Shown: one piece after another, positions 1-10,273 of the stretch | Layout of the letters: each line of letters opens with the position of its first letter | Numbering within the stretch: position 1 is the stretch's first letter | NCBI GenBank assembly: GCA_027422505.1 | Contig: JAPQWV010000001.1 | Location: forward strand, 6,324,001 to 6,388,000 | Origin: Craterostigma plantagineum | Taxonomy: Eukaryota; Streptophyta; Magnoliopsida; Lamiales; Linderniaceae | DNA length: 64,000 bases | Direction of reading: 5' to 3' | The notes under the pieces: model-generated | The model's input: the letters and a program-made list of their open reading frames with translations, nothing else | The model's database searches: none | Told to the model about the DNA's origin: nothing | Position numbers and translations under genes: made by a program

Positions 1-921
1 CCCGCTCAAACAAGGTTTACGTCTGGCACGAGGTCTATCGTGGGCAGACGGACCTGGGCGTCGAATTCCCCGAGCCACTAGAATTGAGGGTGTGGGACCA
101 GTCCCGGTTCATTCAAACACTGTCGGACCTTCCCATTCTTCCGGCTATCACGAGGGCGAGTCATCAGGGGTCGCTACTTACGCGTCAGTCGCAGACTTTC
201 AAACATTGCGCCAAGAAATGCTACGCTATAACGAGGAGGCCATTCGTAGACGTTAGGATTCGAGTATAGGGCGACAGCAAGTACTCGATCCTCGCCGTCT
301 AGTAGTTGCTAAACTTAGATTCCCACGAGCGTATAGGGCGACAGCAAATCCGTGAGTGGGTAGGAGATTACTGCGATTTACTCGATAATCACGTGGGAAC
401 GATATTCCGTAGCCTTAGTCGACAACATCCAGCGGGATTCGAATCCCGAACACATATTTATTATCTTCACTTCCTCGTACATTTCCTAGTTGTGCTCTCT
501 TAGCTATTCGTATTCGATTAGATTAATCCATTAAAATAGTCATAGCACAAATCAATCCCGTTATTTACATAGGCTAAATATCGAGTCGATGAGTCAATAC
601 TAGTAATCAATTTATTCCTCGTGATCGATACTCGGATATTCGCTATAGCTATATTACAAACGATAGGTACACTGCCTATCGCGCGTGGTTTTAGTTATAA
701 TATATTCGTTTTAATTTTTACTTGACGTATTTGCACGAACTCTTATTTAAATATACACGCACGCGATCAAGTTTTCGTCGAAACGAGGAAGCCCACCGAC
801 GCTACCGCGAGGAGCAACAGCGCTATGAGCAGGCCTTTAAAGCCATGGATGACGCGGTCCGGCGATCACAGGAGTCACTGGCGTTCCTTCGCCCTCGGCA
901 GCCCTCCCCACCACCACCTTA
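1..921 (+). pseudogene. C-terminal ORF remnant of a gypsy element, interrupted by an LTR fragment
   Basis: Positions 1 to about 150 read as protein in one frame (with VYVWHEVYRGQTDLGVEF), then the open frame shifts and continues to about 241 (ending LRQEMLRYNEEAIRR). An LTR fragment (241-774) follows. The same style of charged, coiled-coil-like protein then resumes at about 778 (RRNEEAHRRYREEQQ) and ends in a proline run with a stop at 919-921. The place before a polypurine tract and 3' LTR fits the last ORF of an Athila/Tat-type element. I do not recognise the protein family. It is broken by a frameshift and by the LTR piece, so it is not expressed as drawn. Confidence 0.55.
241..774 (+). 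repeat. Fragment of the gypsy LTR (3' portion, 5' copy)
   Basis: This stretch is nearly identical to 3700-5490 of the downstream LTR once the CACTA insertion there is removed. Shared features are the TAGGGCGACAGCAAAT motifs, the segment around 580-612 and the end CACGCACGC followed by GATCAAGTTTT. In a complete element the tRNA-Asp primer site should follow GATCAAGTTTT, as it does at 13,451-13,479. Here the sequence jumps instead to ORF sequence at about 775, so the primer site and all of gag-pol are missing. The fragment lies between two copies of a 12-bp motif (AACGAGGARGCC at 230-241 and 782-793). Confidence 0.8.
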
Positions 922-2535
922 GTTTCGTTTATGTTATGTTTTTCTGTTAGTACTCTTTTGTGTTGGTCTAGTACTCATGTTACTTGTGATGACTATGACT
1001 TATTTTGCTATCTTTTATTATTTTCCTCTGTGCGTTTAATTTTCTTTTGAGTGTTTTCAGGAAACGTGACACGAATTCAAACTACGACTCAAAATATTTC
1101 AAACTCAGGTGCAACAACCATGCTCAACTACATCAAATGCTCGAGGCAGGACCACACCATTTTTTTCAGGGGAGTCACGTTCTTTTCAACTTATTTTACC
1201 TCCCTTTTATTTATTTTACACGTTGAGGACAACGTGCATCTTAAGTGTGGGGAGGGGGAATTTTGTTGGGATTTTGTTGGAAATTTACGTGACAATTTTT
1301 ATGATGCGTTGTGGTTTTTGAATTTAAAGAAGTCTCGCATGATTGTTTGCGTTCATCTCAATGTGGATTGCATATTAGGGAGTCTAGTGAGCGATAAAGA
1401 CATGCATCAGTGATTTAATCTTTTCGGCATGAATAGATATAGTGTTACTTTGAGAGATTCACACACATAACCCATGTTCCGTTGTGAGAGTTTGAGCTGA
1501 CGAGCTTTTGCTCATTTTCTTGGTTGTGTGAGTAGTGCATAATTTACGTCTGTCTAGAACTTGCTTGTTTGATACGCATTGAAACTGCTTGAAGTATGTT
1601 TTGCATGAATATGACGAAGGCATTAAGAAATAAGTCCACTGCCAAAGTTCCCAACCACGACTGATCACCGTAGTTAGCCACTTTGAGCCAAATCCTTTTA
1701 ATTTCTTAAAACCTCGTATATCATAACCCTCTGACCTAAATAAGCCTCCAGAGATCATCTGAACCTGAGTTAAGTGGAAATGAAGGTCAAATGTCAAAGT
1801 CGAAAAGCGCAGAGATGACGGCCCGCTGGATTGCGAACAGTTTGTTGAAAAAAAGAAAGAAGAAGAAGAAAAGAAAAGAAGAAAAAGAAAAGAAAAAAAA
1901 AGAAATTTTATTCTGTGGAAGTGAAGCAGGAGGAGAATAAGCTGCTGTGAAGAAAAGAAAAGAACCTTTCCTTCGATAATCTTCCATTCTCGTGATTTCC
2001 ACATCATCTCTCATTTTTAGACGTGGAAGAAGAAAGGCTTAGTGGAACGCAGTAGAAATAAGAGGAAATGAAGACGGCTTAACCAGAAAGGCTAATCCTT
2101 GGCATGCTTTAGACAATGACATGAAGACCGACACGACTGCTACTCATATGTGATTCCACTACCACCCATTACTATCTGAACCCATTTAACCCGAAAAAGA
2201 CCTTCTGATTCATGCCAACTGCTTTAAGTAGTAGACGTGTGATTGACTTGCAAGCATATGGTTTAGACTAGATTATTGCATGAATTGAGCGATTCACCGA
2301 TTTATTATCCTATACACTGAGTGATTTGAGTGAATCCCTGCAGGTGTGGATCTCGATTAGTAGTGCTAAGGAAATTCGTGTCGATAAGTGCTTATTATTG
2401 TTGCAGTGTCCATAATTGCTTGCTTGATTCCATTTTGTGTTTTCCATCTGCGTTGGTGAATTGTGAATGGTCGTGCCGTTATCTTGATACCCTTTTCTTG
2501 CTTTTAATTTGCTTGAGGACAAGCAAAAGCTTAAG
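922..2535 (+). other. Internal non-coding region of the gypsy element before its 3' LTR
   Basis: No convincing protein is encoded here; the ORFs on both strands are low-complexity shadows. There is a polypurine stretch at about 1845-1965 made of AAG/AAAAG runs. A polypurine-tract-like module (TTGAGGACAA, six bases, CTTAAGTGTGGGGAGG) occurs at 1225-1256 and recurs immediately before the 3' LTR at 2512-2546. Such A/G-rich 3' regions are usual for Athila/Tat elements. Confidence 0.5.
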
Positions 2536-2547
2536 TGTGGGGAGGTT
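2512..2547 (+). other. Polypurine tract of the gypsy element
   Basis: The run TTGAGGACAAGCAAAAGC, then TTAAGTGTGGGGAGGTT, directly precedes the LTR start TGATAAACG at 2548. This is the usual plus-strand priming signal of plant Athila/Tat-like elements. It fixes the 5' edge of the 3' LTR. Confidence 0.8.
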
Positions 2548-2747
2548 TGATAAACGTATTTTAATACGTTTATTGTTGTATTTATTTGGGTTATAATAAG
2601 AAATTATTGGTCATTCCATGCATTTGTTGGTTTTATTTACACCCATTTAAATATTGTAGGACCTTGGAATGATTATCGAGCGAAAAGGAACGAAAACGAG
2701 GCGAAAACGACGCGAAAAGGACCAAGTATGAAGATGCCAGGCATTGT

Positions 2748-3209
2748 TCACGGCCGTGACTCACCTCGCAGGAGGCCGTGAACGTGGGCAGTGAGGTTAA
2801 GATGAAAAGACCCTTCCATGTCACGGCCGTGAGGCCTTATGCAAGAGGCCGTGAACGACGACAGAGACTTGAAGAAGCTCCATTCACGGCCGTGAATAAT
2901 CATGCAATAAGCCCTGAATGCTGGCAGAGGCTTAAGTAAAGAATAGACCTCAAGTGTCACGGCCGTGAGGGCTTATGCAACAAGCCGTGAATCAAGGCAG
3001 AGAGCTCAACGAAGAAAAAAACCATTGATTCACGGCCGTGAATGTCGGTGCTAGTGGCCGTGAGCTGTAACCGAAAGTTAAGATTTAGGGTTTAAGCCGC
3101 CTTCACGGCCGTGAAGCATGTTGCACGAGGCCGTGACTCATGCCAGAAAGATAAGAAATAGGGTTTTAAGCCGCCGTCACGGCCGTGAAGGCCCGGTATG
3201 AGGCCGTGA
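2748..3209. repeat. 73-bp tandem array of GGCCGTGA palindromes in the LTR
   Basis: Seven units. Each has a 12-bp palindrome TCACGGCCGTGA (starts 2748, 2821, 2884, 2957, 3030, 3103, 3177) and a half-site GGCCGTGA or near variant. The half-site window starts 25 bases after each palindrome start (24 in the last unit). Spacing is 73 except for one 63-base step. Sequence between the sites is much less conserved than the sites, as if the sites themselves were maintained. Confidence 0.9.
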
Positions 3210-4061
3210 ACGTGCCAAAACTCAGTGTTAAAGGCCCATTTTCGAAGCATAAAAGGGGAGTTCTTCTCAGAACTCAACCCTATCATCTAAGAGACGAAAA
3301 CAGAGAAAAGAGGAGGAGGAGGAAGAACATTAGAAGCTGCTCTTTCATTCGGAGACACGTAAGGGTCGATCCAACAACGCAGCCGCGCTCATTTGATCGA
3401 GGAACGAGAGCTCCACCTCAGAACGCCATATTCACTTCTTAGGGAAGATTTTATGAGTTCTCATCCTCGTTTATCTTGAATCTCGTTGTTGTTTTGTCTA
3501 ACATGAGTAGCTAAACCTCTTGTGTGTTCGGGACTAGATGAACGTTGGTTTGTGTCGTAGTTAAGGCGTAGGATAATCGTGAACACGTGTAGTCGACTAT
3601 TTATCGTTCTATGATATTGCTTCTTTGTCTCAATATGTCTATGTGTTGATATGAATGTGTGGTAAATTGTTTAGGGCGACAGCTAAATAACGACTAGGTC
3701 ATTCGTAGATGTTAGGATTCGAATATAGGGCGACAGCAAATACTCGATCCTCGCCGTCTAGTAATTGCTAAACTTAGATTCCCACGAGCGTATAGGGCGA
3801 CAGCAAATCCGTGAGTGGGTAGGAGATTACTGCGATTTACTCGATAATCACGTGGGAACGATATTCCGTAGCCTTAGCCGACAACATCCAGCGGGATTCG
3901 AATCCCGAACACATATTTATTATCTTCACTTCCTCGTACATTTCCTAGTTGTGCTCTCTTAGCTATTCTTATTCGATTGGATTAATCCATTAAAATAGTC
4001 ATAGCATAAATAAATCCCGTTATTTACATAGGCTAAATATCGAGTCGATGAGTCAATACTA

Positions 4062-5325
4062 CACTACAAAAAAACGTTCGGGTAGCAACGAGAAAAATGC
4101 AGTCGCATTTGTTTGCGACGTACTTTGCCACTAAATAACGGTTGCAGACCTTAGCGACGGCTAAACCGTAGCAAATCCGTCGCAAAAACTGGCGACGGAT
4201 ATTTTGTCGCAAAATTGCGACGGAAATGGCGTAGGAAAGGACCGTCGAAATTAGGCGACGGAAACGTCGGTCGAAAATAATTGCGACGGACTTTGCTACG
4301 GACTCTATGTCGCTACATTTTGCGACGGACTATCCGTAGCTAAAAACCGTCGCAAAACGTGAGCGGGATCCTGAAATGTTAGAACCCCCAAATACTTCTT
4401 CTCCCTCTCTTTTCATTTCTGTCGCAAATACTTTTTCTCCCCCTCTTTTCACTTCGTCCATTACTTTTTCTTCACAACACACAAACAATTAACTTCGTAG
4501 TTAAAAATCCATTCCCTTTTTTTCTTCAAGAACTGGGATGTGCCTAAAAATCAACGATGAGCGAGCTTACTCCAAGCTGGGAATGGGGATGGAAAACCTC
4601 AGATCTTTATGACCCGTCGCAGCTCGGCGGCCGAGATATCAGATTTTCGACGGCGGCGAGGACGGCCGACAATTTGCTCTGATCTTCGTCTTTGGGGTCG
4701 ACCCGCTCAGCTTCGTTCGCAGGCGTCTTCAATCGACGGCGAGCTTATGAGGGAGACGACGACGTCCACGGCGGCGGCGACAGCCGAACCTGGGCGTGGC
4801 GATGTTGGGCGGCGACGGGACGAGACGGGCTGCACTGCAGATCTGGGCGTTTTTGGACGGCGGCGGTCGGATCTGGCGTGGCGATGTTGGACGGCGACGG
4901 CAAACGGTCATATCTGCGGGGGTGATTGGTCCGGTAGGTCCGGTAGTGGCAGATCGCCCAGCGATGATGCTCGGTGGCGGCGTGTGGTGGGTGGAAAGCA
5001 CCAGCGAGGTGCCGCCGGTGCCGATTTCTATTTTTTTTTTAATTTTGGTCTCTTATTTAGCTACGGTTTGTCCATTGGAAAGCATCCGACGCTAAGCTTG
5101 CGACGGATGTTTTTAATTTTTTTTTTATTTTGATCCCTCTCGTAGCGACGAACTGTCCGTCGAAACTTTCCGTCGCTAAGTTAGCTACGGACAATTGCGA
5201 CAGTTCTTGTTTTCCGACAAGCGATCAGCTACGGGCACTTTCCGTCGCTGATCCTCGCTAAGTTGATGTTTGCGACTGTTTTCCTACGAAAGCCGTCGTC
5301 GCTGTTTAGACTCTTTTTTGTAGTG
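4062..5325. mobile_element. Non-autonomous CACTA (En/Spm) element, 1,264 bp, TSD CTA
   Basis: It begins CACTACAAAAAAA and ends TTTTTTGTAGTG, the standard CACTA termini. CTA is duplicated at 4059-4061 and 5326-5328. The uninterrupted site is present in the other LTR copy (about 593-612), which gives an internal empty-site control. Subterminal regions are packed with GCGACGG / CCGTCGC repeats in both orientations. The GC-rich middle (about 4600-5020) gives overlapping ORFs on both strands but none resembles a known transposase. The element would have to be moved by TNP2/TNPA supplied elsewhere. Confidence 0.93.
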
Positions 5326-5488
5326 CTAGTAATCAATTTATTCCTCGGGATCGATACTCGGATATTCGCTATAGCTATACTACAAACGATAGGTACACTG
5401 CCTATTGCGCGAGATTTTACTTATAATATATTCGTTTTAATTATTACTTGAAGTATTTGCACGAACTCTTATTTAAATATACACGCAC

Positions 5489-6487
5489 GCGCAAAAGATT
5501 TCGATTGTCATGTTCGTATTTACTTTACGTATCTTCAATGTCCACGTAAGATTTCGATTGTCATGTCGGCCACGGGAAATTAGGAAAAGCTGTACATAAT
5601 CTTAAAATTTAAAAATTGAATAGGTAAATTGCCAAAATTTTGAACTCTCGAAGTAAAGAAAATATGACAGTACGTGAGCAGCCCTTTAGTCCATTTATCT
5701 GAGCTCGAGCTTCATGTGAAGAAAAAAATAATGTTGACGGTGGATTTGTTAAAATGATCATTGAAGTATTGAAACTGAAAAAAAAATAAAAATTGTAGAA
5801 AAAAAAAATCCGAAATTTTGGTCATGAAATAGCTTTCTGAGTGCAAAGACCTTTTTTTTATTATTATTTCTTTCTACGTGTTTTGTTTGACTACTCCAGA
5901 GAAAATGGGGAGATTTTGGTGGAGGGAGGACTATTATTAGGACAGAGATATCTAATTTAGTATGGCCTCATTTGTTAATATAATTTAGTATCTCAAGTTA
6001 AGCAACATCTTGCATTCTATTAACAATATTTCATTTTGCAAATATTTTCATTTTGCATTCTTGCGGTTTGAAAGTTGAATGTTTATACTATAGGTAAGTG
6101 TGCCCTGACTCCTTGAGGTCGTCCCCTCGCCAATTTTAATTTGATTAATTTTCAGGCTATATTCTAGCTGATTTATTTCTCATCTAGTCTTAAACTTGAA
6201 TTTTTTTTCTTACATAGACTATCATGAGAATCCATACCAAGGACTTCATGACAGGAGCTCTGATACGACGCTTAATGTTCGTTTCATCTAAAACTTAGCA
6301 TGTTTCAACAATTACAATAATCAAATGGAGGATTTCATCAAAATTTTGATTTTAAATCTATACATAAGAGCCCTAACGAACCATATTCAATTCTATTATC
6401 CCTCCATCCAAACACAAGGTCTTATAATAAGAAATAACATACACATCAATATATGTAAGCTGATTTTTGCAAGAACATTATGTTCTC
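5489..6487. other. AT-rich intergenic DNA
   Basis: No gene is visible. The phrase AGATTTCGATTGTCATGT occurs twice (about 5496 and 5547), just beyond the gypsy LTR end. The remainder is A/T-rich with homopolymer runs. Confidence 0.6.
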
Positions 6488-8128
6488 TCATTCCGTTTTT
6501 GCACCTTTCACTTTCCAATCCTGGCAATAAAGTCCTTGATCATTTATCACTCTATCCGAAAGTACTAAACACGGCCCCTCGTCTCTAATCAACCACAAGC
6601 AATAAAAATGGCACATTTTCCGCAATCTCTTAGTGAAAACTCCGTAATTGCCTGAACCTTTTGGTGTCAGAGAAGTCGCAGTAGAACTTGGTCGTGCCCC
6701 AAAAATTAATATTAAAATGAAAAGTAAAATTCAAAACCGGCAAACGATTATGCGTTCCAACGTCGTCATCGGAGGAGCAACAATGGGCGATAAGGTTGGA
6801 TGAAGTCATTGTTGGTTCCGGTGTTGGGCGTCTGGTCGGTGGCGCTCGTAAACTCGGACAGAGTTTCGATTATACGTCGAAGTCGAGGCACGTACGTCGT
6901 ACGCTTTCCGTAAGACGTTATTGCCCCGTATTTCAGTGCCTCGGGTTGTCGCAATACGTCCCGAAGATACAACGACTTCAGGAATTTCGAAACGTCGCAC
7001 AGCGTAACGAAATTATCGGGCGAATCTACTAAAGACTCGAGCCTTTCTTGCTTTATTATTAACTTGGACTAGTATGCACTAACTCTAGAATGCTTGGGTG
7101 TGATTGAATGAATTTCCAAATTCGTCAGGGGTCTATTTATAGCTTTCCAAAGGTTGCTGGGGTCAATCTGCGAATAGCTGCAACTGTTGGGCTATTCTGG
7201 CACCCTTTGACCTTTTGACCAGGGGTCATTTCGCGAATAGGCACAACTTTCGGGCCCCTTTGGAATAGGTACCCTTTCAGCCCATGCGGTTCGACCCTAG
7301 CCGAACCGGCGCGACCCACCGGACCACAACTGGTCCAGCCACGTCACTTCGCCTAGTCAGCGCCACATTGCCCTCTTACGCTTACGTGTCATCGCCACGT
7401 CGCCTTCTCATGCCCGCGTGTTATTGCCACGTCATCAATCTCGCCATGCCACAGGAAGCTCTCACCACTGCCACGTGGAGCTCTATCTAGTCGACACATC
7501 ATCGCCGGTGCCACGTCATCATCACTGCCACGTCACCGGAGCATAAATTTAATTCCGGGTTTGGGCTTGGGCTAGCGGGCCGCGCGCGTGGGCTTGGGCC
7601 GGGCTCGCCGTGGGCCATTGAGCCCACCTCTTAAGCCCACCACTTGAGCCCACCACTTGTTTGATGAGTAGTGAGGGGTGTCTATATATATAGTGGAAAA
7701 AGTTGAGGTGTTTTTCCAATGTGGGACATTTGACACCCCCTTTATACACTATCAATCCACTTTATAAATTATTGGGCCGACTTAAATAATTAATTTCTCA
7801 TTCACCCGATATCGGTTTTGAGCGTATTAATATTCGTTAGATTCCCCTCGAAACGTAGATTCGTAATCTTTCAACGATTTCTCGTTTCGGTGACCGATGG
7901 CTTCTCGATTTAATTAAATTCGTTTCAGCTTTTTATTAGTGGGTAAATTACCCACTTGGGCCCTAAGCCCATCTTGGGCTCAAAAACCCAACAGTCATAT
8001 CGTTTTTTTATTACAACGGTTTCTTTCACGAAATGTAATATCCGTCGAGCATGGTCGGCTGCCATGGCTAAGTTTGTGATTAGGGTTAACAATGCTATCG
8101 CAACAATTCTTTTTGTGAGAGCCTTCAT
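6488..8128 (-). pseudogene. S1-like (plant self-incompatibility protein homologue) gene split by a solo LTR
   Basis: The gene starts at ATG 8128-8126 with a hydrophobic signal peptide (MKALTKRIVAIALLTLITNL) followed by ARRILHFVKETVVI. A solo LTR (6810-7993) then interrupts it. On the far side the S1 family pattern resumes: AHCCSSDDDVGTHN, then FYCDF, SGNYGVFTKRL, LWLIRDEGPCL and YCQDW, with a stop at 6488-6490. S1/SPH proteins are small secreted proteins with about four conserved cysteines; the poppy founder is a stigma self-incompatibility determinant, and most relatives have no known role. Besides the LTR, one extra A in the run near 8005-8015 and a frame change near 6660-6670 break the frame. 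Size without the LTR (about 450 bp) is normal for the family. Confidence 0.8.
6810..7993 (-). mobile_element. Solo LTR (1,184 bp) inside the S1-like gene, TSD GTCAT
   Basis: The element runs TGTTGGTTCC to AACCCAACA, with TG..CA ends and short inverted ends TGTTGG/CCAACA. It is flanked by GTCAT at 6805-6809 and 7994-7998. A TATA stretch, ACTATATATATAGACAC on the minus strand at about 7680-7698, with TGTCCCACATTGG upstream, suggests transcription in the minus direction. No internal retrotransposon genes are present, so this is what remains after LTR-LTR recombination. The many CCACGTC/CCACGTG repeats at 7340-7530 are unusual. Confidence 0.85.
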
Positions 8129-8199
8129 TGTTAGATGGTGTACTACGGTGTGTGTGTGTGTGACCTTTGTCCATCGTGATCAATATATGTATAGATATA

Positions 8200-8445
8200 C
8201 TCCCTCTGTTTCACAAAGAAAGTCGTTTTAGATGTCTTTTTTTGTTCTAAAAAGCAAGTCGTTTTGGTATTTTCAATAAATATATATGTGTAAATTTCCA
8301 AAATTGCCCCCATATTAAATAACAACACATGCTTCATAAGTGGAATAATAATTAATAGTTAATGAGGGGTATAAAAGACATTTTAACCCATGTCTTAATA
8401 TGTGTGAAAAAATCTAAAACGACTTTCTTTGTGAAACAGAGGGAG
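8200..8445. mobile_element. Stowaway-type MITE (Tc1/mariner), 246 bp, TSD TA
   Basis: It starts CTCCCTCTGTTTCACAAAG and ends with the inverse, CTTTGTGAAACAGAGGGAG, a nearly perfect inverted repeat of over 25 bp. It is flanked by TA at 8198-8199 and 8446-8447. These are the hallmarks of Stowaway elements. It lies about 70 bp upstream of the broken S1-like start codon and so within its former promoter. Confidence 0.92.
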
Positions 8446-8684
8446 TATTATATAAGATGTGATTGAAAGAGAGTTGTGGATGGTCAACATTATAATCTCA
8501 ACTAGGTTTATGTAATATGCACGGAAAAAAAAAACTAATAGAAAGAAAGAAAAAGAAAAAAGAAAAAGAAAGAAGATCCTATCCTAATAAGTTATAAAAC
8601 AAATACAAAAACAAAAATCAACTTGATTTTATAAAACTGACTAAATTACACTTTGCCTTTTGAAGGAAATACTATGTAACCATT
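8446..8684. other. Short intergenic stretch with an A/G-rich run
   Basis: No gene. A purine run of AAAGAAAG type lies at about 8525-8575. Confidence 0.5.
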
Positions 8685-9012
8685 CGTTACAAGAAAACAT
8701 AGTTTAGACACGAAAAATAGATATAGAATTGGTTTCGTGTCTAAATTATGGGTATTAGGAACCGATGCTGACACGAAGTTTTATTTCTAAATAAATTAAT
8801 GTTTTTATTTAGACACGTATTAGACACGGAAATAAAAACGCAAATGTGACAAAATTCATTTTAAAAACGGTATATATCCGTGTCCAAGTTTACTACGAAC
8901 AACACCTACACGTCAGACACGGATAATTCCGTGTCTAATCACTCAATACATATGGAATTTTGCTTTTAGACACTGAGTTTTCCGTGTCTAATATGTCTGT
9001 TTTCTAGTAGTG
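8685..9012. mobile_element. CACTA-family MITE, first copy of a window-wide family
   Basis: The left end CGTTACAAGAAAACATAG is a decayed CACTACAAGAAAACATAG, and the right end is TGTTTTCTAGTAGTG. The interior is full of short AGACACGGA / TCCGTGTCT repeats in both orientations. Related copies are at 10909-11330, 21440-21640, 23837-24160 and 43930-44110. I could not confirm a 3-bp target duplication here. Confidence 0.7.
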
Positions 9013-9694
9013 TTGTAATACGAATATATTAAAATTAGATTATTATTACTAGTGTTATTAATTTTCTATTGTGTTACTATTGTCATTACGAATTGCTAAA
9101 ATTATAAGAACGACTTACCTCTTGATCAATATATTTTATTTTGAAAAAAAAAAAGAAGCTATTTCACTTGAAAGAAAAAATTATTCTGAATGTTCTAGAC
9201 TAAACATTTTTCAAAAGATAATTATAACTGAAAAGAAATAAATTGGTGTAGATATCTTAAATCATATATAACTATATATTTATCGTGAAGAAAACTCGAT
9301 TAAAAAATTTTATAATCGTGATATGTTATAATAATAACCCAGGGACAATTAATTAAACAATAATCCATTTTAACTGAATTGGAACATTTTTCTTGTTACT
9401 GTTTATTATGAGTGTTCAAATCCGAAGATACCCTAGATGTTATTTTGACACTGTTATTTTTTGATGGAGGTATTTCTTCCAAAGGCCGATTGCTATGCAA
9501 ATAATCTCAAATATGTAATAATCAATTAAACAATGTTAGTAATATGATTTACAAAAATGTGGACACCCGACTTATGCTGACCCAATCAGTAAAATGATTC
9601 ACATATAATATATTTCAACTGATTCGGATAATTATACATTCATTACCGCACGAAAACATAATCTAATAAGCATTAAAGTAAATCACTTATACTA
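9013..9694. other. AT-rich intergenic DNA
   Basis: I see no gene or element edge here. It forms the 3' flank of the S1-like gene at 9695. Confidence 0.5.
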
Positions 9695-10186
9695 TTAGTT
9701 AGCCATAGGTTTAATCTTCCAAGGCTGACAGTAATACAAGTTGGGATCTTTCTTCTGCAAGCACGGACCATCTACTCCGATATACCACCAACATGAAGCA
9801 CCACATATATCATATAATCTCCGACTGAAAACGCCATAGTTTCCGCTACCATGCGATGTGTAAAAATCGCAGTAATGCTTCCCCGCTACACCAAAGGTGA
9901 CGTCGAGAAAATCCCAAGAAAAACTTTCTCCGTTAGAAAGCTCGTGCCTTCCCCTATCGATATTACTCGATGAACTGCAGTTTGCTTTTATCTTTTCGTT
10001 AGGGACGACACTTATAATCTTCACGACTATCTTCGGGAATATTGCAGATGGTTGGATATCATTATTTCCTTCTACTGATAATGGTGATGGTAATGAGGAT
10101 GTGGTTGGCTTGATGATGAGGATTATTAAAGATAAACATAGGACTAATGTTGTGAGAAGAAGGTTTTGTTTAAAAGGGTTTGTCAT
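9695..10186 (-). CDS. S1-like secreted protein (plant self-incompatibility protein S1 family)
   Basis: 163 aa, single exon, as is normal for the family. Residues 1-30 are a signal-anchor-like hydrophobic stretch (LLLTTLVLCLSLIILII), so secretion is expected. The core begins at about residue 50 (FPKIVVKIISVVPNEKIKANC) and shows the family pattern: ANC, then SWDF, a YCDFY motif, GSGNYGVFSRRLY, the paired ICGASCWW, GPCL and the C-terminal YYCQPWK. All the conserved cysteines are there. S1/SPH proteins are small beta-sandwich secreted proteins; one in poppy mediates self-incompatibility, and others have unknown signalling roles. A TATA box sits about 80 bp upstream. This is the only fully open member among six S1-like loci in the window. 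The serine/proline-rich segment between signal and core is longer than usual. Confidence 0.88.
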   Translation of the reverse strand: MTNPFKQNLLLTTLVLCLSLIILIIKPTTSSLPSPLSVEGNNDIQPSAIFPKIVVKIISVVPNEKIKANCSSSSNIDRGRHELSNGESFSWDFLDVTFGVAGKHYCDFYTSHGSGNYGVFSRRLYDICGASCWWYIGVDGPCLQKKDPNLYYCQPWKIKPMAN

Positions 10187-10263
10187 GGTTTAAGACGGAG
10201 AGGTGAAGTCTAGGGTTTCTGTTCTTTGAGAATACACACACGGAGATGATAGGTGTGGGACGC

Positions 10264-10273
10264 GTATATATAG
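10264..10273 (-). promoter_or_regulatory. TATA box of the S1-like gene
   Basis: On the minus strand the sequence reads CTATATATAC, about 80 bp before the ATG at 10186. Spacing fits a transcription start 30 bp downstream and a 5' leader of about 50 bp. Confidence 0.65.

Larger units (their letters stand above)
2548..5488 (+). repeat. 3' LTR of a Ty3/gypsy element, containing a CACTA insertion
   Basis: It starts with TGATAAACG right after the polypurine tract. It ends near 5484-5492, judged by where similarity to the upstream copy (end near 764) stops. Without the CACTA element the LTR is about 1.67 kb. The first bases form a hairpin (TAAACGTATT / AATACGTTTA at 2551-2572). A 73-bp tandem array built on TCACGGCCGTGA fills 2748-3209. 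Three copies of TAGGGCGACAGC lie at about 3673-3800. The second gypsy element (11,979 on) has the same start, hairpin, array and motifs but is clearly diverged, so the two belong to sister families. The exact 3' edge is uncertain by a few bases. Confidence 0.8.

Noticed and set aside
1459..2014. Minus-strand ORFs with Phe/Ser runs
   Set aside because: They are produced by the polypurine tract; low complexity with no homology.
2748..3209. CRISPR-like appearance of regularly spaced repeats
   Set aside because: It lies within a retrotransposon LTR of a plant genome, the spacers are related to each other and no cas genes exist.
4609..5133. Overlapping ORFs in the GC-rich centre of the CACTA element
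   Set aside because: Similar-length ORFs appear in several frames on both strands because CGGCGACGG repeats lack stops. No transposase motif is present.
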